The position numbers and the translations under genes are program-made. From contig JBJOPY010000159.1 in NCBI GenBank assembly GCA_046050405.1, forward strand, positions 1 to 8,666: DNA of 8,666 nucleotides, given 5' to 3'. The stretch comes from JADKCL01 sp046050405 (lineage in GTDB: Bacteria > Bacteroidota > Bacteroidia > J057 > JADKCL01). Below are positions 1 through 7,124 of this stretch, one piece after another; the first letter of the stretch is position 1, and every line of letters starts with the position of its first letter. Under the pieces are notes generated by a model that saw only the letters and a program-made list of their open reading frames with translations, searched no databases and was not told where the DNA came from.

Positions 1-968
1 GGTGTCAGGTTCTCGTCCCCGTAGGTGTTCACCTTGTCATAGCCGCCGGGATTGTCCCGGCCCACGAGGGACTGCTGCGTCGGGTCGGTGTTGGTGGCAT
101 TCCAGTCGTCCGCCCGCATGAAGGCTCCGTTCACCTTGAATGCAAAGATCTCCTTTTCCTGCTTGTTTTTGAAGGCTCTGGCATACCGGACAGCAACATC
201 CACGAGGTTCCGCTGGCCGACCTTGCCCTGGACGCTGAGTCCCTGGTGGATGAAGGGGTCCTTGGTGGTCATGCTGATCACACCATTGAAGGCATTGGGG
301 CCGTAGAATGCGGAACTTGCCCCTACGATCAAATCCACCCGCTGTACGTCGAGCTCAGAGGATCCCAGGAAATTGCCAAGTGCGAAATTCAGGCCGGGTG
401 CCTGGTTGTCCACGCCGTCGATGATTTGAAGGGAGCGGATCGGTGAGGTGCTGTTGAATCCTCGGGTATTGATGATCTTGAAGCCAAGGCTGGCGGAGGT
501 GAGATCCACCCCCTTCATATTGCCCAGCGACGCGTAGAAGTCCGCGCCTGCCACCTCTTTGATGGCTATGGCCCCCATGCTCTCCACGGTCAGTGGATTC
601 TCGGCTTCCTTCTCCGAGATGCTGCGCCCGACGATCTCCACCGTGTTCACTTGGACGGTTCTCTCCACCAATTTCAACTTCATCGTTTTCGCCAGGTCGT
701 CCACCATGACGCGGAGGGTGTCATAGGAGAGATAGGTCGCGATGACTTCGAATGGCGGGGCGATGGGTACGGCAAATTCGAAATTGCCTGCTTCATCCGC
801 CAATGCTCCTGCGGCTCCCCCTTTCAGGAATATCTTCGCACCGGGCATGCCTTCACCCGTCTCCTGGTCGGTGACCCTGCCACGGAGCGTCCCCTGGGCC
901 ATTGCCCACTGGCAAAGAGCCATCATCCCCCACAGCAACGAAAACGAAAGCGTGTAAATTCTTCTCAC
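1..968 (-). CDS. TonB-dependent outer-membrane receptor, N-terminal part (cut by left window edge)
   Basis: The first 322 residues of an outer-membrane receptor that would import a ligand using energy from TonB/ExbBD; the ligand cannot be told. From a GTG start at 968 the protein begins MRRIYTLSFSLLWGMMALC, a signal peptide with likely cleavage after AMA (residue 24). Residues about 26-105 read as a carboxypeptidase-regulatory-like beta-sandwich (GRVTDQETGEGMPGAKIFLKG, DEAGNFEF). Residues about 122-237 are the TonB plug domain, with NTRGFNST, QIIDGVDNQAPGLN and GASSAFYGPNAFNGVISMTT; the beta-barrel begins after about 240. The domain pattern is standard for Bacteroidota receptors, but the typical SusC signature is not obvious and no SusD partner is visible. 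A second in-frame GTG lies at 974; I prefer 968 because an upstream leader ORF ends there with a GTGA overlap. There is no in-frame ATG before residue 15. The barrel and C-terminus lie outside the window. Confidence 0.93.
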   Translation of the reverse strand, partial: MRRIYTLSFSLLWGMMALCQWAMAQGTLRGRVTDQETGEGMPGAKIFLKGGAAGALADEAGNFEFAVPIAPPFEVIATYLSYDTLRVMVDDLAKTMKLKLVERTVQVNTVEIVGRSISEKEAENPLTVESMGAIAIKEVAGADFYASLGNMKGVDLTSASLGFKIINTRGFNSTSPIRSLQIIDGVDNQAPGLNFALGNFLGSSELDVQRVDLIVGASSAFYGPNAFNGVISMTTKDPFIHQGLSVQGKVGQRNLVDVAVRYARAFKNKQEKEIFAFKVNGAFMRADDWNATNTDPTQQSLVGRDNPGGYDKVNTYGDENLT

Positions 969-1009
969 AGGCACAAAAAAAATAGCATGAAAAGATACTT
1001 ATAGCCCAT
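965..1009 (-). CDS. Possible 14-residue leader ORF overlapping the receptor start
   Basis: ATG at 1009 opens a 14-codon frame reading MGYKYLFMLFFLCL, then TGA at 967-965. That stop overlaps the receptor's GTG start (968-966) as GTGA, the arrangement commonly linked to translational coupling. A second in-frame ATG is at 988. The frame includes a run of eight T (complement of 975-982). One extra T would fuse this peptide in frame to the receptor. The start lies only a few bases after the expected transcription start from the promoter candidate at 1022-1053. No Shine-Dalgarno sequence is seen. It may be a coupling or leader peptide, or chance. Confidence 0.25.
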   Translation of the reverse strand: MGYKYLFMLFFLCL

Positions 1010-1021
1010 CTCTGTCCAAGA

Positions 1022-1053
1022 CAAATGTCATACCTTCAGGATACAATTCCAAA
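1022..1053 (-). promoter_or_regulatory. Candidate Bacteroidota-type promoter for the TonB receptor
   Basis: On the minus strand, TTTG (1053-1050) is followed after 20 nt by GACATTTG (1029-1022). The consensus for the phylum's housekeeping sigma factor is TTTG, then about 19-20 nt, then TAnnTTTG; only the first T of the -7 box deviates. Transcription would begin near 1015-1018, giving a leader of roughly 45 nt before the GTG start. Confidence 0.45.
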
Positions 1054-1398
1054 GCCGTGGCCCACAATTTTTCAACATTCGATCGCCGTTGTCCTTCAGG
1101 CGGTGGCAGCCGCAGTCCCATTGATCCTGGCAGGCACCCATCCGGGGCATCATCTGTGCGTCCATCATCCGCCCTGGAATCGCTACATGCCCCCCTGGTC
1201 TCTCTGCATCCAGAAGCCCGCGAACCTCCCGTTCTCCGCAGCTGGGGGCCGTATCGCCGGCAGGATCATGGAATCCCTGGCCATCGGTGAGCCTGTTCCC
1301 CAGGGCCATTGCGGCTCCCACGGCTTCCCAGTGGAAGCCGTGGGAGCCGCGAGATTCACCCCCCGTCTCCTCATTTCTTTTCTCCAACCTAATCCTTG
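1054..1398. other. Non-coding GC-rich block between the divergent promoters
   Basis: This stretch lies between the two outward-facing promoter candidates, so neither predicted transcript should contain it. Overlapping open frames run through it on both strands (about 119 and 97 residues on minus, 165 on plus), but none has a recognisable domain, signal peptide or plausible start context. They are best explained by high GC content. The one striking element is the hairpin at 1311-1350. I see no tRNA fold, no riboswitch core and no transposon ends. A decayed gene or an unannotated RNA gene ending at the hairpin remains possible. Confidence 0.5.
1311..1350. repeat. Perfect 18-bp inverted repeat with 4-nt loop
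   Basis: The left arm GCGGCTCCCACGGCTTCC (1311-1328) is exactly complementary to the right arm 1333-1350, with loop CAGT (1329-1332). As plus-strand RNA the stem can grow to 20 pairs with one G-U (1310/1351) and one A-U (1309/1352). No T-run follows on either strand, so it is not a classical intrinsic terminator, and no gene runs into it from either side. It could be a REP-like element, a small-RNA 3' end or a protein-binding palindrome. I see no second copy in the window. Confidence 0.85.
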
Positions 1399-1429
1399 TT
1401 TGGAATGTGGTCGATTCTTCCTACTTTTG
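1399..1429 (+). promoter_or_regulatory. Bacteroidota-type promoter for the desaturase
   Basis: TTTG (1399-1402), a 19-nt gap and TACTTTTG (1422-1429) give a full match to the TTTG-N19-TAnnTTTG consensus. Transcription would start near 1434-1436, leaving a leader of about 98 nt, AT-rich towards its 3' end, before the ATG at 1533. This is the strongest promoter match in the window. Confidence 0.6.
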
Positions 1430-1532
1430 TCCGTGACACTCGCAAGAAAATTGCAGGACGCAAAATACAAAATCAACGTTCTTGGATGCAGTGGAAAAGT
1501 TTATTATCATCGCATAGATTAACGATTGACCA

Positions 1533-2654
1533 ATGGTTACCAAAATAAAGTTCACTGGCAAGGAGAAAAGCGAGTTCTACCCGGTTCTGAAACGCCGTGT
1601 GGATGCTTACTTCAGGGAAGCGGGCATCTCCTCGCATGCGAACGGCCTGATGCGCTTCAAGATCGTGCTTTATGTCACGGTGATCTTCGGCTCGCTCCTC
1701 TCCCTGCTGGTCTTCCCGCTCCCGGTCTGGGCGATCTACCTTCTCTGGATCCTCATCGGACTTTTCTCTGCCTTCTCCGGGCTGGGGATTTGCCATGATG
1801 CCATCCATGGTTCACTTTTCAGGAGTGCCCGGTGGAACCATGTTTTTTCATGGATGTTCAACCTGGTGGGTGCATTCGACTATACCTGGAGCATCATGCA
1901 CAACAAGGCCCACCATACCTTCACCAACATCGAAGGCGCCGACGAAGACCTCCAGTCCGTGCCTTTCCTGCGGATGAGCCCGCACCAGCCCCTGAAGCGC
2001 ATTCACCGCTTCCAGCACCTCCTTGCCCTCCCCACCTATGGTCTTGCCACCTTGGCATGGGTGTTCATCAAGGACTACAAGAAGATGTCCCAAGACCAGA
2101 TCGGCGGCATTCCCACCCCCAGCCATCCGCGCAAGCAGTGGATTCGCCTGTTTGTGGGCAAGGGACTCTATTATACCCTCTTCGTCGTGCTACCGTTCAT
2201 TTTCATTCAAGCCCCGTGGTACCATAAGCTGGGAGCCTTCCTGGTCGGTCATTACTTCGAAGGCTTCACGCTCGCTGTCGTTTTCATGCTGGCGCACGTG
2301 GTGGAGGAAACCCACTACCCTCTTCCGGACGATGCGGGCAACATTCCGAACTCCTGGGCAGTCCATCAGATGTACACCACTGCGAACTTTGCCATCGGCA
2401 ACCCCGTGGTTTGCTTCTTCTGTGGCGGCCTCAATTTCCAAGTGGAGCACCACCTCTTCCCGCTGATCAACCATGTGCATTTCCCTGCCATCTCGAAGAT
2501 CACCCGGGACACTGCGCACGAATTTGGCATCCCCTATTTCACCCATCCCACGATGTGGGCTGCCTTGAAGTCTCATATCCGTCTGCTCAAACGGTTTGGC
2601 CGGGAGAAGGGCGATGCCCATCCAGACGCGACTGCCTGGAGCACGGCTGGCTGA
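1533..2654 (+). CDS. Membrane fatty-acid (acyl-CoA/lipid) desaturase
   Basis: A 373-residue di-iron desaturase of the fatty acid desaturase family, of the DesA3/linoleoyl-CoA desaturase-like kind usual in Bacteroidota. It would introduce a cis double bond into fatty acyl chains in the inner membrane, adjusting membrane fluidity; the position of the double bond cannot be read from sequence. All three histidine boxes are present: HDAIH (88-92), HNKAHH (123-128) and QVEHH (303-307), the last continuing into LFPLINHVHFPAIS. Hydrophobic segments lie at about 43-62, 65-85, 208-227 and 232-256. There is no fused cytochrome b5 domain, so electrons must come from a separate partner that is not in this window. 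Length is normal for bacterial members. The start is the first in-frame ATG; it has no Shine-Dalgarno sequence but an AT-rich upstream stretch. It is probably monocistronic, with its own promoter at 1399-1429 and a 285-bp gap after it. Confidence 0.95.
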   Translation: MVTKIKFTGKEKSEFYPVLKRRVDAYFREAGISSHANGLMRFKIVLYVTVIFGSLLSLLVFPLPVWAIYLLWILIGLFSAFSGLGICHDAIHGSLFRSARWNHVFSWMFNLVGAFDYTWSIMHNKAHHTFTNIEGADEDLQSVPFLRMSPHQPLKRIHRFQHLLALPTYGLATLAWVFIKDYKKMSQDQIGGIPTPSHPRKQWIRLFVGKGLYYTLFVVLPFIFIQAPWYHKLGAFLVGHYFEGFTLAVVFMLAHVVEETHYPLPDDAGNIPNSWAVHQMYTTANFAIGNPVVCFFCGGLNFQVEHHLFPLINHVHFPAISKITRDTAHEFGIPYFTHPTMWAALKSHIRLLKRFGREKGDAHPDATAWSTAG

Positions 2655-2691
2655 GGTTTTGAATAGTGCGAAGTGAGAGGACGCACAGTGT

Positions 2692-2712
2692 CCGGGCATC
2701 TCGGATGTCTGG
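2692..2712 (+). terminator. Hairpin downstream of the desaturase, possible terminator
   Basis: CCGGGCATC (2692-2700) pairs with GATGTCTGG (2704-2712) around a 3-nt loop: nine pairs, two of them G-U. It begins 37 nt after the desaturase stop codon. No T-run follows, so it is at best a weak or non-canonical terminator, or a 3'-end stabiliser. The rest of the gap to 2939 shows only short, weak dyads (for example 2809-2814 with 2826-2831). Confidence 0.3.
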
Positions 2713-2939
2713 GGCCATCCCGTACCTGTTCACATTTCCCATTCAATTCAACGTCTCCTTGTGTTCGCTCGAATCCCTTCCGGAGGTGGAACTCTCCCGG
2801 ATCCCTATGGCGATTGGGGTTATGGATCGCCGGGTGTGAACCCCTAGGAGGAGTGCGTTTGGATTGATCTTTACTAATGGAGGTGGGTGACGACTGGCAA
2901 ACATTCCGTTCAGCAGATGATTGTGTTTAATTTTGGCAT

Positions 2940-4706
2940 ATGGACCGAGAAAGAAATCCACTCGGGCGGGGGGGCTTGCCGCTCTTCGAGTGCCTGCTCC
3001 TGTTGTGCCTCCTTGGCTGCTCCGCAACGGCGGAATCCCGACGTGCGCGGATGGAAGCACGGGCCACACGGCCGCGACTGGTCGTGGGAATCATCGTGGA
3101 CCAGATGCGCTACGACTATCTCGCGAGGTTCTGGAATGGTTTCACCGAGGGCGGGTTCAGGCGACTGGCCCGTGAGGGAACCGCCTTCGCGCACTGCAAT
3201 TACAACTATGTCCCCACGGAAACGGCACCCGGGCATGCCAGCATTTTCACAGGGACGACCCCCTCCGTCCATGGAATCATCATGAACGAGTGGATGGATC
3301 AGCATTCCATCGCCGCAGGCAAGCTCCGCCTCCATAGCAGTGTGGAGGACAGCTCCCAGCCATGGATCGGATTGCCCCCCCAGATGGGATTCGGCCGGGG
3401 AGCCTCCCCCTTCCGCCTGGATGCACCGACGGTCGCCGACCAGATGAAACAGGCCACCGGGGGGAAATCCGTCACGGTCGGCATCTCGCTGAAGGATCGC
3501 TCCGCCATCCTGCCCGCCGGGAAATCCGCCGACATCGCCTTCTGGCAGGACGAGATCACGGGGAACATGTGTTCCAGCACCTATTACCCGATGGCCTCGT
3601 CCGGTGCCTGCTCCTGGGTGGATTCTGTGAATCAAGCCCAGACACCCCTTCGCTACCTGCTGGATACAGCAGGATGGACGCTGCTGCTGCCGCCATCCAG
3701 GTACAGGGCGTCGGACGCGCTGTCCGACAATCGCTACGAATGCGCCTTCAGTGGATCCGACCGTACGACATTCCCCCACCTTCTCCATCCGGATTCGATG
3801 CGGGGATGTTCCGAATTCAGGGGAACCCCCTGGGGCAACACCTTTCTTAAGGACTTCGGCAAACTGGTGATCTCCCACCTGCAACTCGGGATGGACTCCA
3901 TCCCTGACTTCCTGAGCATCAGCTTTACCTCCACGGATATCGTCGCCCATTTTTTCGGTCCAGATTCACGGGAAGTCGAGGACACCTACTACCGGCTGGA
4001 CCGCGACCTGGAGGATTTCCTGTCATTTCTGGATGCGCGGATCGGCAAGGAGAATGTACTGGTCTTCCTGACGGCTGACCACGGGGCCGCCTCGAACCCG
4101 ACCTATGCCATCGACCATGGCGAGGTAGGCGGATGGATCGAGCCGGCAGCCATGCGGGAAAAGATTCGGGCAAGGCTCGGAGACGAACCCGGCAAGGATT
4201 CGCTGCTCAGTGTGATCAGAGGCCACAGCATCTATCTCAACCGCAGCCTGGCGGCCAGGCGGAACCTCCGCCTGGATTCACTGTCCCGGGTGGTGGCCGA
4301 TGTGATCAGGGAATCTCCAGGAGTGGACCAAGTAATGACGGCCAGCGAGCTCCTGGCGATGACCACGCCCACCGGCCCAGCGCAATTCCTGAGAAATGGC
4401 TTCCACCAGGACCGAAGCGGAGACGTGCTCTACCTTGCAAGCTATGGATACCAGCCGTCGATCTTCCCTCCTACCGACAGACGGTTCAAGAAAGGTACCT
4501 CTCACAGCACGCACCATGAATATGACACCCATGTGCCCCTGCTGTGGTGGGGATCGTCCGTCCGACCTGGAAAATCGGATGCCTCAGTGGTGATCACGGA
4601 TATTGCCCCGACTGTCTGCAAACGACTGGGGATCGGGATTCCCGGCAAATGCTCGGGGAATGCCATCCCCTACCTGGACGATAACCCGCGCAGCGGGCAA
4701 CGTTAG
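2940..4706 (+). CDS. pafA: PafA-like alkaline phosphatase lipoprotein
   Basis: A 588-residue zinc phosphomonoesterase of the alkaline phosphatase superfamily, close in motif pattern to Elizabethkingia PafA. It would release phosphate from organic monoesters outside the inner membrane. The start has a basic n-region, then CLLLLCLLGC, a lipobox with lipidated Cys27. The residues after it (SATAE) lack an acidic surface-export signal, so a periplasm-facing location is likely (inference). By motif comparison with PafA: metal ligand D54 (VDQMRYDY), nucleophile T95 (PTETAPGH), N116 (MNEWMD, 21 residues after T95 as in PafA), the phosphomonoesterase pair K185 and R187 (SLKDRSAILPAG), zinc ligands D333/H337 (TDIVAH), D380/H381 (TADHG) and H522 (GTSH). 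The K/R pair argues for a monoesterase over a diesterase. It is about 40 residues longer than PafA, including about seven extra residues between T95 and K185. Regulation by phosphate is not evident from the sequence. Confidence 0.92.
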   Translation: MDRERNPLGRGGLPLFECLLLLCLLGCSATAESRRARMEARATRPRLVVGIIVDQMRYDYLARFWNGFTEGGFRRLAREGTAFAHCNYNYVPTETAPGHASIFTGTTPSVHGIIMNEWMDQHSIAAGKLRLHSSVEDSSQPWIGLPPQMGFGRGASPFRLDAPTVADQMKQATGGKSVTVGISLKDRSAILPAGKSADIAFWQDEITGNMCSSTYYPMASSGACSWVDSVNQAQTPLRYLLDTAGWTLLLPPSRYRASDALSDNRYECAFSGSDRTTFPHLLHPDSMRGCSEFRGTPWGNTFLKDFGKLVISHLQLGMDSIPDFLSISFTSTDIVAHFFGPDSREVEDTYYRLDRDLEDFLSFLDARIGKENVLVFLTADHGAASNPTYAIDHGEVGGWIEPAAMREKIRARLGDEPGKDSLLSVIRGHSIYLNRSLAARRNLRLDSLSRVVADVIRESPGVDQVMTASELLAMTTPTGPAQFLRNGFHQDRSGDVLYLASYGYQPSIFPPTDRRFKKGTSHSTHHEYDTHVPLLWWGSSVRPGKSDASVVITDIAPTVCKRLGIGIPGKCSGNAIPYLDDNPRSGQR

Positions 4707-4712
4707 CTGCCT

Positions 4713-4741
4713 CTCCCTGGGATGGCGATGGTCGCAGGGAG
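4713..4741 (+). terminator. Hairpin after the phosphatase gene, possible terminator
   Basis: CTCCCTG (4713-4719) pairs with CAGGGAG (4735-4741), and an alternative inner stem GCGA/TCGC forms inside the loop. It begins 7 nt after the stop codon, where a terminator is expected, but no T-run follows. Confidence 0.3.
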
Positions 4742-4887
4742 GTGCTGAACGGCACCAGATTCCCCTGCGGATACCTCGCTCGGATGATGCCTTACCAGGG
4801 TTGCATTGGTAGGAATGAACCGGTACACCAGGTCTTCCGTCCTGCATGGAGCAGGGGAATCACAGCTGCTTACCCGCGAGTCGAACC

Positions 4888-4929
4888 GTGAAGAAGGGTG
4901 CGATAGGTGATTAATTTCTCCTTCTTCAC
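4888..4929. repeat. 10-bp inverted repeat just upstream of the protease promoter box
   Basis: GTGAAGAAGG (4888-4897) and CCTTCTTCAC (4920-4929) are exact complements separated by 22 nt. The arm centres are 32 bp apart, about three helical turns, and the right arm covers where the -33 element of the promoter at 4942-4949 would lie. No T-run follows. An operator for a dimeric regulator or an RNA stem are both possible; no binding protein can be named. Confidence 0.7.
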
Positions 4930-4941
4930 ATGGATTCACCT

Positions 4942-4949
4942 TACATTTG
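4942..4949 (+). promoter_or_regulatory. Candidate -7 promoter box for the protease gene
   Basis: TACATTTG matches the Bacteroidota -7 consensus TAnnTTTG exactly, but no good TTTG is found 19-20 nt upstream; only TTC-like sequences inside the right arm of the inverted repeat are available. Transcription would begin near 4954-4956, after the ATG at 4930, which supports translation from 5017. Confidence 0.4.
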
Positions 4950-5016
4950 CGACAACCATGCGGTATTTTTACATCCAATCATCGAATTCCCTCGGAGAGA
5001 GGGAGGATTCAGGCGT

Positions 5017-7098
5017 ATGCGCAACTTCAAAATAGTCTTCTTCGCCCTCGTACTGAGCGTTTCTGGGTTATTTGCCTTCCGGACGACCGGGGAGCAAGCC
5101 ACCAAGGACGAGACGGTCCTCAAGCTGGTCATACAGGCGGTCAGCAACCATCATTACAGCCCGCTGGAACTCAACGATGAATTCTCGCGAAAGGTCTTCC
5201 GGCTCTATCTCGATCGTCTGGATTATGGAAAGCGCTATTTCACGCAGTCTGACGTGGATGTGTTGCGTGCCTTCGAGACCCAGATTGACGACCAGATACG
5301 GGATGGGAAATACTACTTCTTCGAAATGGCCAATGCGATCTATAAGAGCCGCCTGTCCATGGTCAAAGGCTTTTACAAGGCCATCCTGATCCAACCCTTC
5401 GACTTCACCACCCGGGACTCCATCGCGCTGGACGCGGACAAGATGCCCTGGGCCCAGGATATAAATGAATTGAAAGAGCGATGGTTCAAACTGCTGAAGT
5501 ACAATGTCCTGTCCCAAATCGCGACCGAGCTCGACCTTCAAGAGAAATCGGACAGCACTCCCGCCAAGTCGTTCTCCGAAACCGAGGAGGCAGCCCGCGT
5601 CAAGATCATGAAGAACTACGACGACTGGGCGAGGCGCATCGACAAGCTGGAACAGGAAGACCAGCGTAGTCTCTTCCTGAACACCATCTCCAACGTCTAT
5701 GACCCGCATACCGGCTACTTCCCGCCTGCAGACAAGGAAAACTTCGACATTCAGATGTCCGGCCAATTGGAGGGGATCGGGGCCACCCTGAGGGAGATGG
5801 ACGGCTATATCAAGGTGGTGGAAATCGTGCCCGGAAGTGCCTGCTACCGGCAGGGTGAATTGCAGGAGAATGACATCATCCTGAAAGTCGGCCAAGGGAA
5901 GGAAGAACCCATCGATATCGCGGACATGCGCGTGGATGATGCCGTCAAGTACATTCGAGGCCCGAAGGGAACGGAAGTGAGGCTCACGGTGAAGAAGCCC
6001 GATGGCAGCACCAAGGTCATTGCGATCGTCCGTGACATCGTCGTCCTCGCGGAAACCTACGCCCGCTCCGCCATCGTCAAGAACGCCTATTCGTCCAAGG
6101 GGATCGGATACATCAGGCTGCCGAAGTTTTACGCTGACTTCCAGAATGCCAAAGGGAGGTTCTGCGCCAAGGACGTTCGCATCGAAGTCGAAAAGCTGAA
6201 GGCGCATGGCATCGAGGGGCTGGTGATCGACCTTCGCAACAATGGTGGCGGGTCCCTCTCAGATGTGGTCGAAATGGCGGGACTGTTTGTGGACGAAGGC
6301 CCGATGGTTCAGGTACGCAGCCGCCAGGGGGAGGCCCAGGTGATGTCCGACAACGACCCCAAGACCCTGTACGACGGCCCATTGGTGATCCTGGTCAATG
6401 GCAGCAGCGCATCCGCCTCCGAGATCATGGCTGCGGCGATCCAGGACTACAAACGGGGCATCATCGTGGGGGCGCCGACCTTCGGCAAGGGCACCGTGCA
6501 GCGTTTCATCGACCTCGACAAATACCTGCAGGGGGAACAAGAGATGAAGCCACTGGGCTCCGTGAAGGTGACCACCCAGAAATTCTACCGCATCAGCGGC
6601 GGCGCCACCCAGCTGAAGGGCGTGACGCCGGATGTGGTCCTTCCAGATGCCTACACCTATCTGGATCTGGGGGAAAAGGAGCAGGAATACGTCATGCCAT
6701 GGGATGAGATCGCCCCGTGCCCATACAAGCCTTGGAAACTGACGACGGAAGACTATGCCCGGATACGTCGCAATTCGCGCGACCGCACTGGCAAGAACCC
6801 GCTCTTCCAGCTCGCGGATGAGAATGCACAGCGGATGAAGGCCCAGCAGGAGGATCATTTCAAGTCCCTCCAGCTCGAGGATTACCGTGCGGAGGAGAAG
6901 CGCCTGAAGGAGGAGGCGGATTCCTACAAGAAAGCCTTCCAGCCGATCAAAGGAGTGACCGTGGTGAATCCCGATCCCGACCGTGCGACGATCGATGCGG
7001 ACACCTTCCGTATCAAGATGAACAAGGAATGGATCGAGGGACTCCAAAAAGACATCTACCTGCATGAGGCGTGCGCGATCCTGAAAGATCTGAGATAG
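5017..7098 (+). CDS. prc: Tail-specific/carboxy-terminal processing protease, peptidase S41 (Tsp/Prc type)
   Basis: A 693-residue envelope protease of the long Tsp/Prc type, which trims or degrades proteins from the C-terminus in the periplasm. A hydrophobic signal segment MRNFKIVFFALVLSVSGLF opens the protein. An N-terminal helical domain covers about 31-220, ending near the family motif YDPHTGYFPP (228-237). A PDZ domain lies at about 241-341, and the S41 core at about 346-545 with DLRNNGGGS (405-413). By alignment with E. coli Prc the catalytic Ser is S466 (GSSASASEI), with D477 at +11, K491 (PTFGKGTVQ) at +25 and Q495, all spaced as in that enzyme. The C-terminal region (about 555-690) is charged and helical, as in the Prc C-terminal domain. 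I chose 5017 over ATG 4930: the first 29 residues from 4930 would bury the signal peptide and precede the likely transcript start, while GGGAGG lies at 5001-5006. Substrates are unknown. Confidence 0.94.
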   Translation: MRNFKIVFFALVLSVSGLFAFRTTGEQATKDETVLKLVIQAVSNHHYSPLELNDEFSRKVFRLYLDRLDYGKRYFTQSDVDVLRAFETQIDDQIRDGKYYFFEMANAIYKSRLSMVKGFYKAILIQPFDFTTRDSIALDADKMPWAQDINELKERWFKLLKYNVLSQIATELDLQEKSDSTPAKSFSETEEAARVKIMKNYDDWARRIDKLEQEDQRSLFLNTISNVYDPHTGYFPPADKENFDIQMSGQLEGIGATLREMDGYIKVVEIVPGSACYRQGELQENDIILKVGQGKEEPIDIADMRVDDAVKYIRGPKGTEVRLTVKKPDGSTKVIAIVRDIVVLAETYARSAIVKNAYSSKGIGYIRLPKFYADFQNAKGRFCAKDVRIEVEKLKAHGIEGLVIDLRNNGGGSLSDVVEMAGLFVDEGPMVQVRSRQGEAQVMSDNDPKTLYDGPLVILVNGSSASASEIMAAAIQDYKRGIIVGAPTFGKGTVQRFIDLDKYLQGEQEMKPLGSVKVTTQKFYRISGGATQLKGVTPDVVLPDAYTYLDLGEKEQEYVMPWDEIAPCPYKPWKLTTEDYARIRRNSRDRTGKNPLFQLADENAQRMKAQQEDHFKSLQLEDYRAEEKRLKEEADSYKKAFQPIKGVTVVNPDPDRATIDADTFRIKMNKEWIEGLQKDIYLHEACAILKDLR

Positions 7099-7124
7099 AC
7101 TATCCCACACACGAGGGGTGAAAT

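Larger units (their letters stand above)
4707..5016. other. Intergenic region between phosphatase and protease genes
   Basis: This 310-bp gap holds a hairpin near the phosphatase stop (4713-4741), a 10-bp inverted repeat (4888-4929) and a promoter-like box (4942-4949). The stretch 4742-4887 contains only a weak 5-bp dyad (GGTGC/GCACC at 4741-4756). The minus-strand open frames here have no recognisable features. Confidence 0.6.

Noticed and set aside
1200..1360. Cobalamin-riboswitch-like motif on the minus strand (CCACTGGGAAGCC near the hairpin)
   Set aside because: The likeness comes from the palindrome itself; the other conserved core elements are missing, and the site lies upstream of the receptor's predicted transcript start.
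1025..1522. Overlapping open frames on both strands in the divergent intergenic region (165 aa plus; 119 and 97 aa minus)
   Set aside because: No domain, signal peptide or membrane segment; they overlap one another and run through the perfect hairpin and promoter boxes, as expected from high-GC noncoding DNA.
2877..2930. 17-codon frame ahead of the phosphatase (MEVGDDWQTF...)
   Set aside because: The AGGAGG at 2846-2851 is too far from its ATG, the peptide has no notable features, and it ends inside the promoter-like box.
4870..4895. tRNA-like GGTTCGACTC on the minus strand
   Set aside because: The flanking bases do not form a T-arm stem, and no acceptor, D-arm or anticodon arm can be drawn around it.
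1068..6207. Long minus-strand frames opposite the phosphatase (2910-3950) and protease (5068-6207, 6259-7110)
   Set aside because: These are antisense shadows of well-supported plus-strand genes with intact catalytic motifs; their translations are low-information and show no family motifs.
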